This document shows positions 25,795-34,571 of a DNA stretch of 64,000 nt, piece by piece (the stretch's first letter is position 1; each line of letters opens with the position of its first letter). The notes beneath the pieces were generated by a model. That model saw nothing but the letters and a program-made list of their open reading frames with translations. It was not told the origin of the DNA and ran no database searches. The DNA is taken from assembly GCF_023073335.1 (NCBI RefSeq), contig NZ_JADPJG010000002.1, positions 351,837 through 415,836 on the forward strand. Reading direction: 5' to 3'. The position numbers were made by a program, and so were the translations under genes. Origin of the DNA: Bradyrhizobium sp. 21. Lineage in GTDB: Bacteria; Pseudomonadota; Alphaproteobacteria; Rhizobiales; Xanthobacteraceae.

Positions 25795-27123
25795 GTGACC
25801 TCACCTGAATCTTTCGCCGCACCCGGCGCATTCCGAACCCTGTCGCTGCGTGCCCCGCTCGACCTGCTCTTCGTGCTTTGCTGCTTCGTCCTGACCGCCG
25901 ACGTTCTCGGTCCCGAGATCTTCGGCCACGGTAAGACCAAGGATTACGGGCTGTGGTACTGGGCCGGGCGGCAGGTCTTGCAGGATGGGCCGCTCTATCC
26001 CGGCGACATCCGTCAGTATTTCGAGTTCATCTACCCACCGCTGCCGGCGATCCTGCTGGCGATCCCGAGCTGGTTCGGCAAGATCGCGCTCTACACCGTG
26101 CTGTCGATCCTGAACGTGATGGCATGGTGGTACACGGGCATGTTCTCAAATGCCATGACTGGATCGGGCCGCAAGGCCGGCCCCTGGCTCGAAGCACTGC
26201 CGGCCCTCGCCACCGTGACCTTCGTGTTCGACATGTTCGATCTTGGCCAGCCGAACCTCGTCCTGCTGGCGATGATGCTCTACGGCTTCTGGAGCTTGCA
26301 GCATCAGCGCTCCTGGCTCGCAGGCTTCATGTTCGCGCTCGCCACCGCGATCAAGGTGTTTCCCATTGCGGTGCTGCCCTATCTGGTCTGGCGCAGGAAG
26401 TGGGGAGCCGTCCTCGCTACGGTCGCGTTCACCGGCATCCTGCTTTATGTCGTGCCGGCGCCAATTCGCGGCTTCGAGCGCAACGCCGCCGAGCTCAAGA
26501 CCTGGTATCAGGGCATGGTGGGAGCGAGTTCGGAAAAGGGTTTTGGCCAGCGCGACGAGCAGAACTGGTCGTGGGTCAACCAGTCCCTCATTGCGGTGAC
26601 GCACCGGCTGGTCCGCCCGATCAACTACAATCAGGAGGATCCCAACAAGCCGCCGCGCACGATGAATGTCATCGACGTCGACTACAAGACGGCGAACTGG
26701 ATTGTACTCGCGGTCTCGGCACTGCTCGGGCTCGGCTTCCTCGCGGTGATGCCCCCGCAGGCGCGGCGAACAGCGCGCTCGGATGCGGAGGAGCTCGGCA
26801 TCCTGTTCTGCCTGATGACGGTGGCATCGCCTCTGGCGCGGCAATACTACTTCATGTGGTTGTTCTTCCCGATGACGGTGCTGATGCATCGTGCCGCCTT
26901 CGACGAGCGGGCCAACGTACGCCTGGGAACCTGGCTCGCGCTTGGCGCCGCCGGAATCCTCATGCTGCTGGCGCTGCCATGGTTTCCCAATGTCCTCCAG
27001 GCCTGGGGCAATAACCTCGCGGCCACGGCGGTCCTCGCCGGTAGCCTCGCCTGGCACATCCGGCATCCGCCGGTTGCGGCTGGCTCCGACGCCGCGGCAG
27101 GGCTACAACCGCAGCCATCTTGA
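25795..27123 (+). CDS. polyprenyl-phosphate-dependent glycosyltransferase, GT87/DUF2029
   Basis: Integral membrane protein of 442 residues with about ten hydrophobic helices (starting LLFVLCCFVLTADVL). Features of GT87/DUF2029: early loop acidic region (GKTKDYGLWYWAGRQVLQDG, LYPGD), FIYPPLPAILLAIPSWF, and the cytosolic-helix pattern KVFPIAVLPYLVWRRKW. Family members transfer sugars such as mannose or arabinose from lipid carriers on the outer face. Start is GTG 25795. An M20 peptidase gene follows by 25 bp; the two need not be related in function. Confidence 0.85.
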   Translation: MTSPESFAAPGAFRTLSLRAPLDLLFVLCCFVLTADVLGPEIFGHGKTKDYGLWYWAGRQVLQDGPLYPGDIRQYFEFIYPPLPAILLAIPSWFGKIALYTVLSILNVMAWWYTGMFSNAMTGSGRKAGPWLEALPALATVTFVFDMFDLGQPNLVLLAMMLYGFWSLQHQRSWLAGFMFALATAIKVFPIAVLPYLVWRRKWGAVLATVAFTGILLYVVPAPIRGFERNAAELKTWYQGMVGASSEKGFGQRDEQNWSWVNQSLIAVTHRLVRPINYNQEDPNKPPRTMNVIDVDYKTANWIVLAVSALLGLGFLAVMPPQARRTARSDAEELGILFCLMTVASPLARQYYFMWLFFPMTVLMHRAAFDERANVRLGTWLALGAAGILMLLALPWFPNVLQAWGNNLAATAVLAGSLAWHIRHPPVAAGSDAAAGLQPQPS

Positions 27124-27148
27124 GACTCGAAAAGCAGGGAATACGACC

Positions 27149-28543
27149 ATGGCCAATGCGCAGCTTCAATCCGTGCTCGACCACATCGACAAGGATTTCG
27201 ACAACAGCCTGGAGCGCCTGTTCTCGCTGTTGCGGATCAAGTCGATCTCCGCCGATCCGGCCTTTGCGAAAGACTGCAAGGCGGCGGCCGAGCATCTTGC
27301 CAAGGACATCGCAAGCCTCGGCGTGGCCACCGAAGTGAGGCCGACCGCCGGTCATCCCGCCATCGTCGGCAAGACCGGGGCGGGCGGACGGCCGCATGTG
27401 ATCTTTTACGGCCATTACGATGTGCAGCCGGTCGATCCGCTCGATCTGTGGCACCGTCCGCCGTTCGAGCCTGTCGTCACCGACCATGCCGACGGCCGCA
27501 AGATCATCGTCGCGCGCGGCGCCGAGGACGACAAGGGCCAGGTCATGACCTTCGTCGAGGCCTGCCGCGCCTGGAAGAAGGTGACGGGATCGCTGCCGAT
27601 CGACGTCACCTTCCTAATCGAAGGCGAGGAGGAGGTCGGCTCGAAGAACTTCGTCCCCTTCATCGAGGCCAACAAGGACGAGTTCAAGGCCGACTACGTG
27701 CTGGTGTGCGACACCGGCATGTGGGACCGCAACACGCCGGCGATCACGACCTCGCTGCGCGGACTGCTCTATGAAGAGCTGAAGATCACCGCCGCCAATC
27801 GCGATCTGCATTCCGGCGTGTTCGGCGGCAGCGCGATGAACCCGATCCGGGTGCTGACGAAAATTCTCGGCGGCCTGTTCGACGACGACAACCGCATCAC
27901 CATCCCGGGCTTCTATGATGGAGTGAGGGATCTGCCGCCGGATATCCTCGAGCAGTGGAAGAAGCTCAATCTCACGCCAGAGATGTTCCTCAAGCCGATC
28001 GGGCTGTCGATCCCGGCCGGCGAGAAGGGGCGGCTCCTGATCGAGCAGGCGTCCTCGCGTCCCACCTGCGACGTCAACGGCATCTGGGGCGGCTATATCG
28101 GCGAGGGCTCCAAGACGGTGATCCCGTCGCACGCCTCGGCAAAAGTCTCGTTCCGCCTGGTCGAGGGCCAGGATCCCCAAACGATCCGCAAGGCTTTTCG
28201 CGATTACGTGTCGGCGCGCCTTCCGGGCGATTGCAAGGTCGAGTTCGGCGACCATTCCGCTGCGCCCGCGGTCGCGCTCGACTGGAACATGAAGCCGCTC
28301 GCCGCCGCCAGCAAGGCGCTGACGGAGGAATGGGGCAAGGAGACGGTGCTGATGGGCTCGGGCGCCTCGATCCCGATCGTCGCCGACTTCAAGCGCACGC
28401 TGGGGCTCGACTCGCTGCTCGTCGGCTTCGGCCTCGACGACGACAACATCCACTCGCCGAACGAGAAATACGATCTCCGCAGCTTCCAGAAGGGCATCCG
28501 CTCCTGGGCAAGGATCCTGGCCGCGTTGGCAGAGGTGAAGTAA
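27149..28543 (+). CDS. M20 family metallopeptidase (dipeptidase)
   Basis: Zinc peptidase of 464 residues from ATG 27149. Metal and catalytic motifs: YGHYDVQPVDPLDLW (His, Asp), RGAEDDKGQ (bridging Asp), IEGEEEVGS (catalytic Glu pair), VCDTGMW and a late HSPNEK His. A lid/dimerisation domain lies in the middle. The closest relatives are cytosolic dipeptidases of the CNDP/DapE-like M20 group. The same frame stays open upstream into the glycosyltransferase gene but is not coding there. Substrate unknown. Confidence 0.92.
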   Translation: MANAQLQSVLDHIDKDFDNSLERLFSLLRIKSISADPAFAKDCKAAAEHLAKDIASLGVATEVRPTAGHPAIVGKTGAGGRPHVIFYGHYDVQPVDPLDLWHRPPFEPVVTDHADGRKIIVARGAEDDKGQVMTFVEACRAWKKVTGSLPIDVTFLIEGEEEVGSKNFVPFIEANKDEFKADYVLVCDTGMWDRNTPAITTSLRGLLYEELKITAANRDLHSGVFGGSAMNPIRVLTKILGGLFDDDNRITIPGFYDGVRDLPPDILEQWKKLNLTPEMFLKPIGLSIPAGEKGRLLIEQASSRPTCDVNGIWGGYIGEGSKTVIPSHASAKVSFRLVEGQDPQTIRKAFRDYVSARLPGDCKVEFGDHSAAPAVALDWNMKPLAAASKALTEEWGKETVLMGSGASIPIVADFKRTLGLDSLLVGFGLDDDNIHSPNEKYDLRSFQKGIRSWARILAALAEVK

Positions 28544-28576
28544 GGGCACTCGGTCCTCGTCATTGCGAGCACGGTG

Positions 28577-28667
28577 CGTAGGGTGGGTTAGCCGAAGGCG
28601 TAACCCACCATGCCTCCGCGAGTGCGGGACGAAGTTGGTGGGTTACGCTTCGCTAACCCACCCTACG
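28577..28667. repeat. inverted repeat element (GTAGGGTGGGTTA family)
   Basis: Left arm cgtagggtgggttagc and right arm gctaacccaccctacg are inverted, enclosing a second inverted pair (taacccacc and ggtgggtta). This roughly 90-bp palindromic element belongs to a repeat family common in Bradyrhizobium genomes. It lies after the M20 peptidase gene. Confidence 0.8.
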
Positions 28668-28690
28668 ACACCTGCGCCCTCACGAATAAA

Positions 28691-28716
28691 AACGCCGCCC
28701 GGAATTGGGCGGCGTT
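28691..28716. terminator. hairpin terminator after M20 peptidase
   Basis: Perfect 10-bp stem aacgccgccc/gggcggcgtt with a 6-nt loop. On the plus strand it ends in ttt then cattcc; on the minus strand it is followed by ttttattcg, so it can serve both the M20 gene and the convergent aldolase gene. Confidence 0.8.
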
Positions 28717-28774
28717 TCATTCCAAAAGGCGTAGAGGTTGGTTGGCGACTACCCTACACCAAATCCGGAAAATC

Positions 28775-29554
28775 TCAAGACCGGTAGCCCGGCAGCTCGC
28801 GGTCCAGCTTGCGGAGCAGCGGCGGCCACACCAGCTTGGTGGCGCGCAGCTCGGCGCGGTCGCGGTTGGCGAGCAGCTCGGTGTTCTTGTCGATCGCGAC
28901 GTCGTCGACCGGATAGACCGGCGTGCCGAGCGCGCGGGTGCGCACCTGCATCGAGCAGGCGCGCTCGAGGTGATACATGCGCTCGAAGGCGGAGGCGACC
29001 GAGCGGCCGACCGTCAGCGTGCCGTGGTTGCGCAACAGCATGTGGTTGTGGTCGCCGAGGTCCTTCTGGAGCCGCGGCCGCTCGTCGTGGTCGAGCGCGA
29101 TGCCTTCATAATCGTGATAGGCGAGGTCGTGGGTGACGAGCTGCGCGGTCTGGTTCAGCGGCAGCAGGCCTTCGGCGCTGCTCGACACCGCGGTGCCGTC
29201 GAGGGTGTGGAGATGCAGCACGCAGTTCGCGTCCTCGCGCACCTCGTGGATCGCCGAATGGATGGTGAAGCCGGCCGGGTTGATGCTGTACTCGCTCTCG
29301 GAGAGCTGGTTGCCGTGCAGATCGACCTTGACCAGGCTCGACGCCGTGATCTCGTCGAACATCAGTCCGTAAGGATTGATCAGGAAGTGATGCTCGGGGC
29401 CGGGCACGCGCGCGGAGATGTGGGTGTCGACCAGGTCGTCCCAGCCGTAGAGCGAGACGAGGCGATAGCAGGCGGCGAGATTGACCCGTTGCTGCCATTC
29501 CGCCTCCGTCATGTTCGACGGCACTTCCTTCAGGCGCGCTTCCGCTGGCGACAT
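28775..29554 (-). CDS. class II aldolase/adducin family protein
   Basis: Zinc-dependent aldolase-fold protein of 259 residues. RVNLAACYRLVSLYGWDDLVDTH opens the domain; SARVPGPEHHFLINPYGLMF is the phosphate-binding segment; the zinc histidines are in NCVLHLHTLDG and in the later LLRNHGTLTVG. Such proteins include fuculose-1-phosphate aldolases, decarboxylases and many of unknown substrate; the gene here is alone, so the reaction cannot be named. Convergent with the M20 gene across a shared terminator. Confidence 0.9.
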   Translation of the reverse strand: MSPAEARLKEVPSNMTEAEWQQRVNLAACYRLVSLYGWDDLVDTHISARVPGPEHHFLINPYGLMFDEITASSLVKVDLHGNQLSESEYSINPAGFTIHSAIHEVREDANCVLHLHTLDGTAVSSSAEGLLPLNQTAQLVTHDLAYHDYEGIALDHDERPRLQKDLGDHNHMLLRNHGTLTVGRSVASAFERMYHLERACSMQVRTRALGTPVYPVDDVAIDKNTELLANRDRAELRATKLVWPPLLRKLDRELPGYRS

Positions 29555-29644
29555 GGCACATCTCTCCGAACATCATTGTTGCGGGGAGGGAGCGTAGTCT
29601 CGGCTGGTGCCGGCGGCAAGGCGCTGAAAGCGCGGCAGTCCAGC

Positions 29645-29721
29645 GTAGCCCGCATGGAGCGAAGCGGAATGCGGGGGGCTTCACCAAAGGTCCCGGATTC
29701 CGCTTCGCTCCTCCGGGCTAC
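29645..29721. repeat. inverted repeat element (GTAGCCCG family)
   Basis: Left part gtagcccgcatggagcgaag and right part cttcgctcctccgggctac are inverted copies, about 77 bp in all. This is another widespread Bradyrhizobium palindromic repeat, placed between the aldolase and glycosyltransferase genes. Confidence 0.8.
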
Positions 29722-29735
29722 AAGAGAGAAGAAAT

Positions 29736-31385
29736 TTACGGCGCCGGGATCGAGAGCAGGCTGGAAATGCTGCTGCCGCGGATGTCGTAGACGCGGGCAA
29801 ACACCACGTCGTCGCGCTTGATCTCGACCAGCACGGGCGCGGTCAGGCCCTTGCAGTAGAACTCGCCGAGCGTCATGGCGAAATCGGCGGCATTGGAATC
29901 CCAGCCGATGGTGAAGTCGGGGCCGAGCGCGACCTGGGCGGGGCGCTGCGGACCGCACACGGCGACCTTCCATTTGCGGTTGCGCGGGGGCACTTCCTGG
30001 CGTTCGACCAGCTGCTCGCGCAATTCGTCGGAGGCCTGCTTCAGCGCGAGGCCCCAATAATCCAGCATGAAGCGGTCGTCGGCACCGCGAACGGTGCCGG
30101 CGATGTGGTTGAAGTGGGTGTATTGATAGGGATGCAGCCGGATCATCTCGGCGAGCGAGAGCGCCAGGCCAAAGCAGAAGGTGGCGAGCACGACCGGCTG
30201 CCAGGTGCGGTGATTGGTGCGCAGGCGCTCCATGGCCCAGGCAAAGGCGACGCCGCCGAGCACCGCCATCGGCGGGATCACGAAGACGAAGTGGCGGATG
30301 CCGTTGTACAGTGCCGGCCGCTTCACCATCGCGATCGCGAGTGGCAGGGTCGCGGCGAGCGTCAGCATCAGCAGGATGGTCTTGCGGCGGGCGGGAACCT
30401 CGCTACGCGGCAATATAGCGAAGGTGCCGATCACGGCGCCGAACATCAGCACCAGCATCACCTCGGGCAGCTGAAGCGCGAACAGCGTCGGCAGGTAGGA
30501 CCACGGCATGTCGGGCACGGATACGATCGCGCCGTCGAACATTTCCTTCCAGGGTTTCTCGAAGAAGTGCGAGAAGTACGTCAGCGCCTCGAAGGGGTTG
30601 CCGGGCTCCATGATCGACCACGGCCAGATCAGCCCCATCACGAGGTAGCCGAGCGCGAGGCCGGGCAGCAGCACGTAGACGACATGAGCGAAGCGGCGGA
30701 TCGATTCGCGCAGGCCCTCGCTGCGTAGCTCTTCCAGCAACAGCGGCATGAAGCCGATCACGGCGTAGACCAGCGCCAGGCCGCCGAGGATGCGGGTGCC
30801 GAGCGAGAGGCCGGCGCCGAGGCCGATGATGAGGATCGTGCGCGGCGAAGGTTTTGGATATTCCTCGGCGAGGCGGACGAGGCCCAGCATCAGGATGATC
30901 ATGGCCACCGCGAAGGGCGCGTCCTTCGGATTCATGAACATGTGGCCGTAGAAGATCGGGCAGAGCGCGAGCAGCAGGAGTGAGGCGAGGCCCGCAAGGG
31001 GGCCACCGATACGGCGGCCGAGCCGCCACGTCACCGCAAGTCCGATCACGCCGACGACGGCGCCGACCAGACGGCGCGTCTCGAACAGCTCGAGCGGAAT
31101 CACCTTGTGCAGGAGCGCCGCGACCATGTCGAAGCCGCCGCCATACATATAGAGATTGGCGAAGGAGAGCGCCGCGGTGTCCCTGAAACCGGAACCGAAC
31201 ATGCGCAGCAGCAGGTCGGCATATTCGGCGTGGGTGTAATCGTCCCAGCCGAGTCCGTAGTCGCGGAAGGTCAGGCCGGCCGTGATGGCGACCGCAGCCA
31301 GCACCAGCATCGCGAGATCGTCGCAAGTCCGTTCAACCGAGCGCCGCAGAGGCGTGTCGATCGCCGAAGTCGTGATGGATGTCAT
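29736..31385 (-). CDS. membrane glycosyltransferase, GT39/ArnT-like
   Basis: Integral membrane protein of 549 residues, about twelve hydrophobic segments. The first periplasmic loop has the acid-rich FRDYGLGWDDYTHAEYADLL, placing the catalytic Asp of GT-C enzymes (PMT/ArnT). LLLLALCPIFYGHMFMNPKD and GIRHFVFVIPPMAVLGGVAFA are further family-like segments. A C-terminal soluble portion of about 100 residues follows. The donor is probably a polyprenyl-phosphate sugar and the acceptor is unknown. It is single, with a repeat element on one side. Confidence 0.83.
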   Translation of the reverse strand: MTSITTSAIDTPLRRSVERTCDDLAMLVLAAVAITAGLTFRDYGLGWDDYTHAEYADLLLRMFGSGFRDTAALSFANLYMYGGGFDMVAALLHKVIPLELFETRRLVGAVVGVIGLAVTWRLGRRIGGPLAGLASLLLLALCPIFYGHMFMNPKDAPFAVAMIILMLGLVRLAEEYPKPSPRTILIIGLGAGLSLGTRILGGLALVYAVIGFMPLLLEELRSEGLRESIRRFAHVVYVLLPGLALGYLVMGLIWPWSIMEPGNPFEALTYFSHFFEKPWKEMFDGAIVSVPDMPWSYLPTLFALQLPEVMLVLMFGAVIGTFAILPRSEVPARRKTILLMLTLAATLPLAIAMVKRPALYNGIRHFVFVIPPMAVLGGVAFAWAMERLRTNHRTWQPVVLATFCFGLALSLAEMIRLHPYQYTHFNHIAGTVRGADDRFMLDYWGLALKQASDELREQLVERQEVPPRNRKWKVAVCGPQRPAQVALGPDFTIGWDSNAADFAMTLGEFYCKGLTAPVLVEIKRDDVVFARVYDIRGSSISSLLSIPAP

Positions 31386-31698
31386 GGCTATTGGTGACCC
31401 GGAATCCCCTCTTGGCCCTGCTGGTGCGCGCGGGCCTGTTCCCCGGAATCCCTATAGCGCAGTTCCATTAGCAAGTAATTGGGCATTATGGCTAAATTCC
31501 TGATGCGACGCAGCAAATCCGACCAACTTGAGAGCAACCCAAAAGTAGCGGGCCGTAGCTGAAGGGAATGTGAATAAGTCCCTGATTTCCTTTCCTTTAG
31601 GAACGCGGGCTCCAATTCGCCGTTGGCGTGGAACACCGTATGACGGTATCGTGGCGTGACGGGTGTCGCGTATGGCTACGCGGCCGGGGGTGAGTTCG
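31386..31698. other. intergenic region between divergent genes
   Basis: About 310 bp, markedly AT-richer than the flanks in 31450-31620. It should carry promoters for the glycosyltransferase (left) and the membrane protein (right). No supported gene or clear repeat. Confidence 0.45.
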
Positions 31699-32547
31699 AT
31701 GACCTTGGCTTTGTTGATCGCTGGGATTTTCGCCATGGTGGCGGGCCTCCTTGCGATCCTGTTTGGCTTCACCGTCAGGGAATTCAGTCTCGGCAGTACC
31801 CTCATAATCTCCGGCACGATTGGCGTCTGCTCCGGGATGTTACTGGCCGGCCTCTACGTCGTGGCCGCGGAACTGAAGGGTATCGCCCGCCGACTGGCTG
31901 GATCGGTCGCATCGCCCGATGTACGGGTCAGGCCCGTGCTGCCGGGCCTCGCGATGCCTGGAACGCCCGAGCCGGCGGGCCCAGCAAAGACCGAGCCGCC
32001 ACCGCCAACCGCCGGGGCGCAGCCGTGGCAGAACGAAACGGCCGCACGAGAGCGTCCGCGCGCCGAGCCGCTGCCGGAGCCGGAAGTTCCGCACGCCCCT
32101 GAGGCTCCGGAACCCCCGCGCCGGCGTAACCTGATGTTCGCCTCGAGTTCCCGCAAGGAGCGCGAGCGCGCGGAGGCGAAGTCCGGCGAGGGCTTGTCGC
32201 CGCAGCCGCATGCAGATTCGTCAGCGGCGCCACCGGACATTCCGCCTGCGAGCTTTGACGACGCCTGGCCGAAGCCGGACCGTATGAGACCTCCGGAGCC
32301 GACGGTCGCCTCGCGGCGCCCGCCGCCGCGCTCGCCGTCGACATTCGCGGAGGTTGCTCCCCCGCCTGCACCCGAGCCGGCGCCAGCGCTCGAGCAGGCG
32401 CCCGTGACCGTGCTCAAATCCGGCATCGTCGACGGCATGGCCTATTCGCTGTATTCCGACGGCTCGATCGAAGCGCAGATGCCGGAGGGCATGATGCGCT
32501 TTGCCTCGATCGACGAGCTGCGCGCCCATCTCGATCAGCGGTCCTGA
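31699..32547 (+). CDS. inner-membrane protein with Pro-rich cytoplasmic tail
   Basis: About 282 residues from ATG 31699, chosen because ggggg-tgag lies 5 bp before it; ATG 31672 and GTG 31663 are in frame. Two membrane helices (TLALLIAGIFAMVAGLLAIL; GSTLIISGTIGVCSGMLLAG) are followed by about 160 residues of Pro/Ala/Glu-rich disordered sequence and a small C-terminal domain (TVLKSGIVDGMAYSLYSDGS, IEAQMPEGMMRFASIDELRAHL). This C-terminal piece is found in a group of uncharacterised rhizobial proteins. Function unknown. Confidence 0.75.
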   Translation: MTLALLIAGIFAMVAGLLAILFGFTVREFSLGSTLIISGTIGVCSGMLLAGLYVVAAELKGIARRLAGSVASPDVRVRPVLPGLAMPGTPEPAGPAKTEPPPPTAGAQPWQNETAARERPRAEPLPEPEVPHAPEAPEPPRRRNLMFASSSRKERERAEAKSGEGLSPQPHADSSAAPPDIPPASFDDAWPKPDRMRPPEPTVASRRPPPRSPSTFAEVAPPPAPEPAPALEQAPVTVLKSGIVDGMAYSLYSDGSIEAQMPEGMMRFASIDELRAHLDQRS

Positions 32548-32702
32548 GGCCCACGTCCAAGTAAAGTGCCGCCGTTCTTGTCACGTCGCCAGTAATCAGC
32601 TCAAATTCGTCAGTCGTCTTATTTCAGCCGAACGTATTGTTGACACGGAATACTTTGGCGTCGTCAATCCCGTGAGACGCAAGGTGGAGAAAGGTCGGGC
32701 CC

Positions 32703-33119
32703 ATGTCGGATCCCGGGGCTAAGAATGTCATTGAGCTGACGGCGAGCATCGTGTCGGCCTATGTCGGCAACAATCCGACGCCGGCCACTGATATCCCGAA
32801 CCTGATCAGCCAGGTGCATGGCGCGCTGGTGCGTGTCTCGTCGGGCCGCGCCGAGACGGCGCCGCTCGAGCCGGCGAAGCCGGCGGTGTCGCTGAAGAAG
32901 TCGATTGCGCCGGACTATCTGGTCTGTCTGGAAGACGGCAAGCGCTTCAAGTCGCTGAAACGCCATCTGCGCACCCAGTACAACATGACACCCGAGCAAT
33001 ACCGCGAGAAATGGGGCCTGCCGGCCGACTATCCCATGGTCGCGCCGAACTACGCGGTGGCGCGCTCGCAGCTTGCGAAGCAGATGGGACTGGGGCAGCA
33101 GCAGCGGAAGCGGAAGTAG
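32703..33119 (+). CDS. MucR/Ros-family transcriptional regulator
   Basis: DNA-binding regulator of 138 residues. An N-terminal oligomerisation region (NVIELTASIVSAYVGNNPTP) precedes the prokaryotic zinc-finger domain: YLVCLEDGKRFKSLKRHLRT then YNMTPEQYREKWGLPADYP. Of the four zinc ligands, Cys75 and His88 are present, the second Cys is Asp78, and the last His is replaced by Gln92. Family members with such changes (Mesorhizobium Ml proteins) can fold without zinc. MucR proteins silence AT-rich and exopolysaccharide or cell-cycle genes. It is monocistronic. Confidence 0.92.
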   Translation: MSDPGAKNVIELTASIVSAYVGNNPTPATDIPNLISQVHGALVRVSSGRAETAPLEPAKPAVSLKKSIAPDYLVCLEDGKRFKSLKRHLRTQYNMTPEQYREKWGLPADYPMVAPNYAVARSQLAKQMGLGQQQRKRK

Positions 33120-33133
33120 AGCCACGCACTCCG

Positions 33134-33238
33134 CCCTCATCCTGAGGAGCCCGCAAAGCGGGCGTCTCGAAGGATCGCCGCGGGCGGGAGCCGGGCCTTC
33201 ATGGTTCGAGACGCGCTTCGCGCTCCTCACCATGAGGG
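33134..33238. repeat. inverted repeat element (CCTCATCCTGAGGAGC family)
   Basis: ccctcatcctgaggagc and gcgctcctcaccatgaggg form inverted ends, with cgtctcgaagg/ttcgagacgcg inside and two small hairpins between. This is a typical Bradyrhizobium intergenic palindromic repeat of about 105 bp lying between the convergent mucR-like and sufE genes. Confidence 0.8.
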
Positions 33239-33241
33239 TCT

Positions 33242-33670
33242 TTAAGAAGCCTCCGCGAGTGCCTCTTTGGCGTCGGTCTTGATCCGTTCGACCATCGAGC
33301 GCAGGCCGTTGGAACGCTGCGGCGTCAGATGATCGCGAAAGCCGAACTCGTCGAACACCGCGATCGCATCGGTCGCAAGGATCTCCTGCGGCGTGCGGCC
33401 GGAGTAAAGCGACAGCACGATCGCGACCAGCCCGCGCACGATGTGGGCATCACTGTCGCCGCGATATTTCAGGATCGGCGCGCCGCCATCGCGATTGACC
33501 AGCTTCTGGAGCCAGACCTGGCTGACGCAGCCGTTCACCTTGTTCTCGGCCGAATGCTCGGCCTCGGGCATCGGTTCCAGGGTGCGGCCGAGCTCGATGA
33601 CGTACCGGTAGCGGTCGTCCCACTCGTCCAGAATCTCGAAATTGTCCCTGATTTCGTCGATCGTCGTCAT
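33242..33670 (-). CDS. sufE: cysteine desulfuration protein SufE
   Basis: Accepts sulfur from SufS and passes it on for Fe-S cluster assembly. The 142 residues contain the catalytic Cys48 in KVNGCVSQVW and the family segments LDEWDDRYRYVIELGRTLEP and SDAHIVRGLVAIVLSLYSG. Full length. No other suf genes are in the window; a stand-alone SufE is common in Rhizobiales. Confidence 0.95.
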   Translation of the reverse strand: MTTIDEIRDNFEILDEWDDRYRYVIELGRTLEPMPEAEHSAENKVNGCVSQVWLQKLVNRDGGAPILKYRGDSDAHIVRGLVAIVLSLYSGRTPQEILATDAIAVFDEFGFRDHLTPQRSNGLRSMVERIKTDAKEALAEAS

Positions 33671-33737
33671 GCTGGCCCGTGTTCCCGTTCAGGCCAATAT
33701 AAGGACGCAGGCGCGTGAAATCGATAGGGTTTGGGGG

Positions 33738-34163
33738 CTAATTCGCCGGCGCAGGCGTCGGGCCGCGCCATTCCAGCGCGAGGTCGTCCTGGGACAGGGT
33801 GTCGCGCGGCGACTCGCTCGCAGCAGCATCGCCTTCGCCGGCCAGCGCGATTGAGCCGGTATGGTCGGGCGCCTTCTTGTCGGGCTTCTCGAGCTGCTCT
33901 TTCTTGTCGTTGATGATCTGGTAGATCTTGCGCGCGCCGTCCTGTGCGCGCTGGCCGATGATGGTCGCGGCCTGTCCGCCGACCTCGCAGGCCGCGGGCT
34001 GGCGCTTGCAGAACTGGGTCATGTCGGAGACGGCCGCGGTCGCAGCCTGCACCGCATCGGCGGCGCCGATCTGCGGCAGCTTCTCCGAGTCGGGCGTCTT
34101 GTCCCGCGGCAGGAGCACCAGCACTAGCCCGAGCCAGAATGTGATGCGAAGCAGAAAGCGCAT
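33738..34163 (-). CDS. DUF5330-type protein
   Basis: 141 residues with an N-terminal signal or anchor (MRFLLRITFWLGLVLVLLP) followed by DTPDSEKLPQIGAADAV-type region, the middle AATAAVSDMTQFCKRQPAAC (two Cys, probably a disulfide) and TIIGQRAQDGARKIYQIIND. I recognise this plan as DUF5330 of Rhizobiales, function unknown. The tail is acidic and probably disordered. Confidence 0.75.
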   Translation of the reverse strand: MRFLLRITFWLGLVLVLLPRDKTPDSEKLPQIGAADAVQAATAAVSDMTQFCKRQPAACEVGGQAATIIGQRAQDGARKIYQIINDKKEQLEKPDKKAPDHTGSIALAGEGDAAASESPRDTLSQDDLALEWRGPTPAPAN

Positions 34164-34571
34164 CTTGCGACCTGTATGTTAGACCCCGCCGCGGCGATCT
34201 CCGCGGATGTCGGACCTAGCAACTCTCGATAAATCGCAAGTGATTGCCTTCCGCTTAATTCGCGGAAAATTTACGCAGAAATCTTCGCAAACGACGTTCC
34301 GGTAAATTTTCGATTGACGTCCACGCCCGCGATTTCTGCCGGCACGCGCATCCACCATTTCGAAACCATGCGGATCACGGTGAAACCCTGTGTTCACCAT
34401 CCTCGCCGATGTCAGCGTCAAATCGTCTAAAAAGCCCTGCGACGACACGGTGTCCGGCGGCATGCCGCGCCGCCTTAGTGTTCGTTTAAGGTCGCTCTGA
34501 CACGGTGGCTCAACGACAAGGAGGCGTTCCGGCGCGTCTTCCAAAGACGAGTGAGCTGAAGCGCGAGACCC
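34164..34571. other. intergenic region before histidine kinase
   Basis: About 400 bp between divergent genes, AT-richer near 34220-34320. A loose inverted pair, ggaaaatttacg (34263) and ggtaaattttc (34300), is visible; its significance is unclear. No CtrA-type TTAA-N7-TTAA site was found and no gene is supported. Confidence 0.4.

Noticed and set aside
26891..27148. N-terminal extension of the M20 peptidase
   Set aside because: Overlaps the glycosyltransferase gene in another frame; ATG 27149 starts the family-like sequence.
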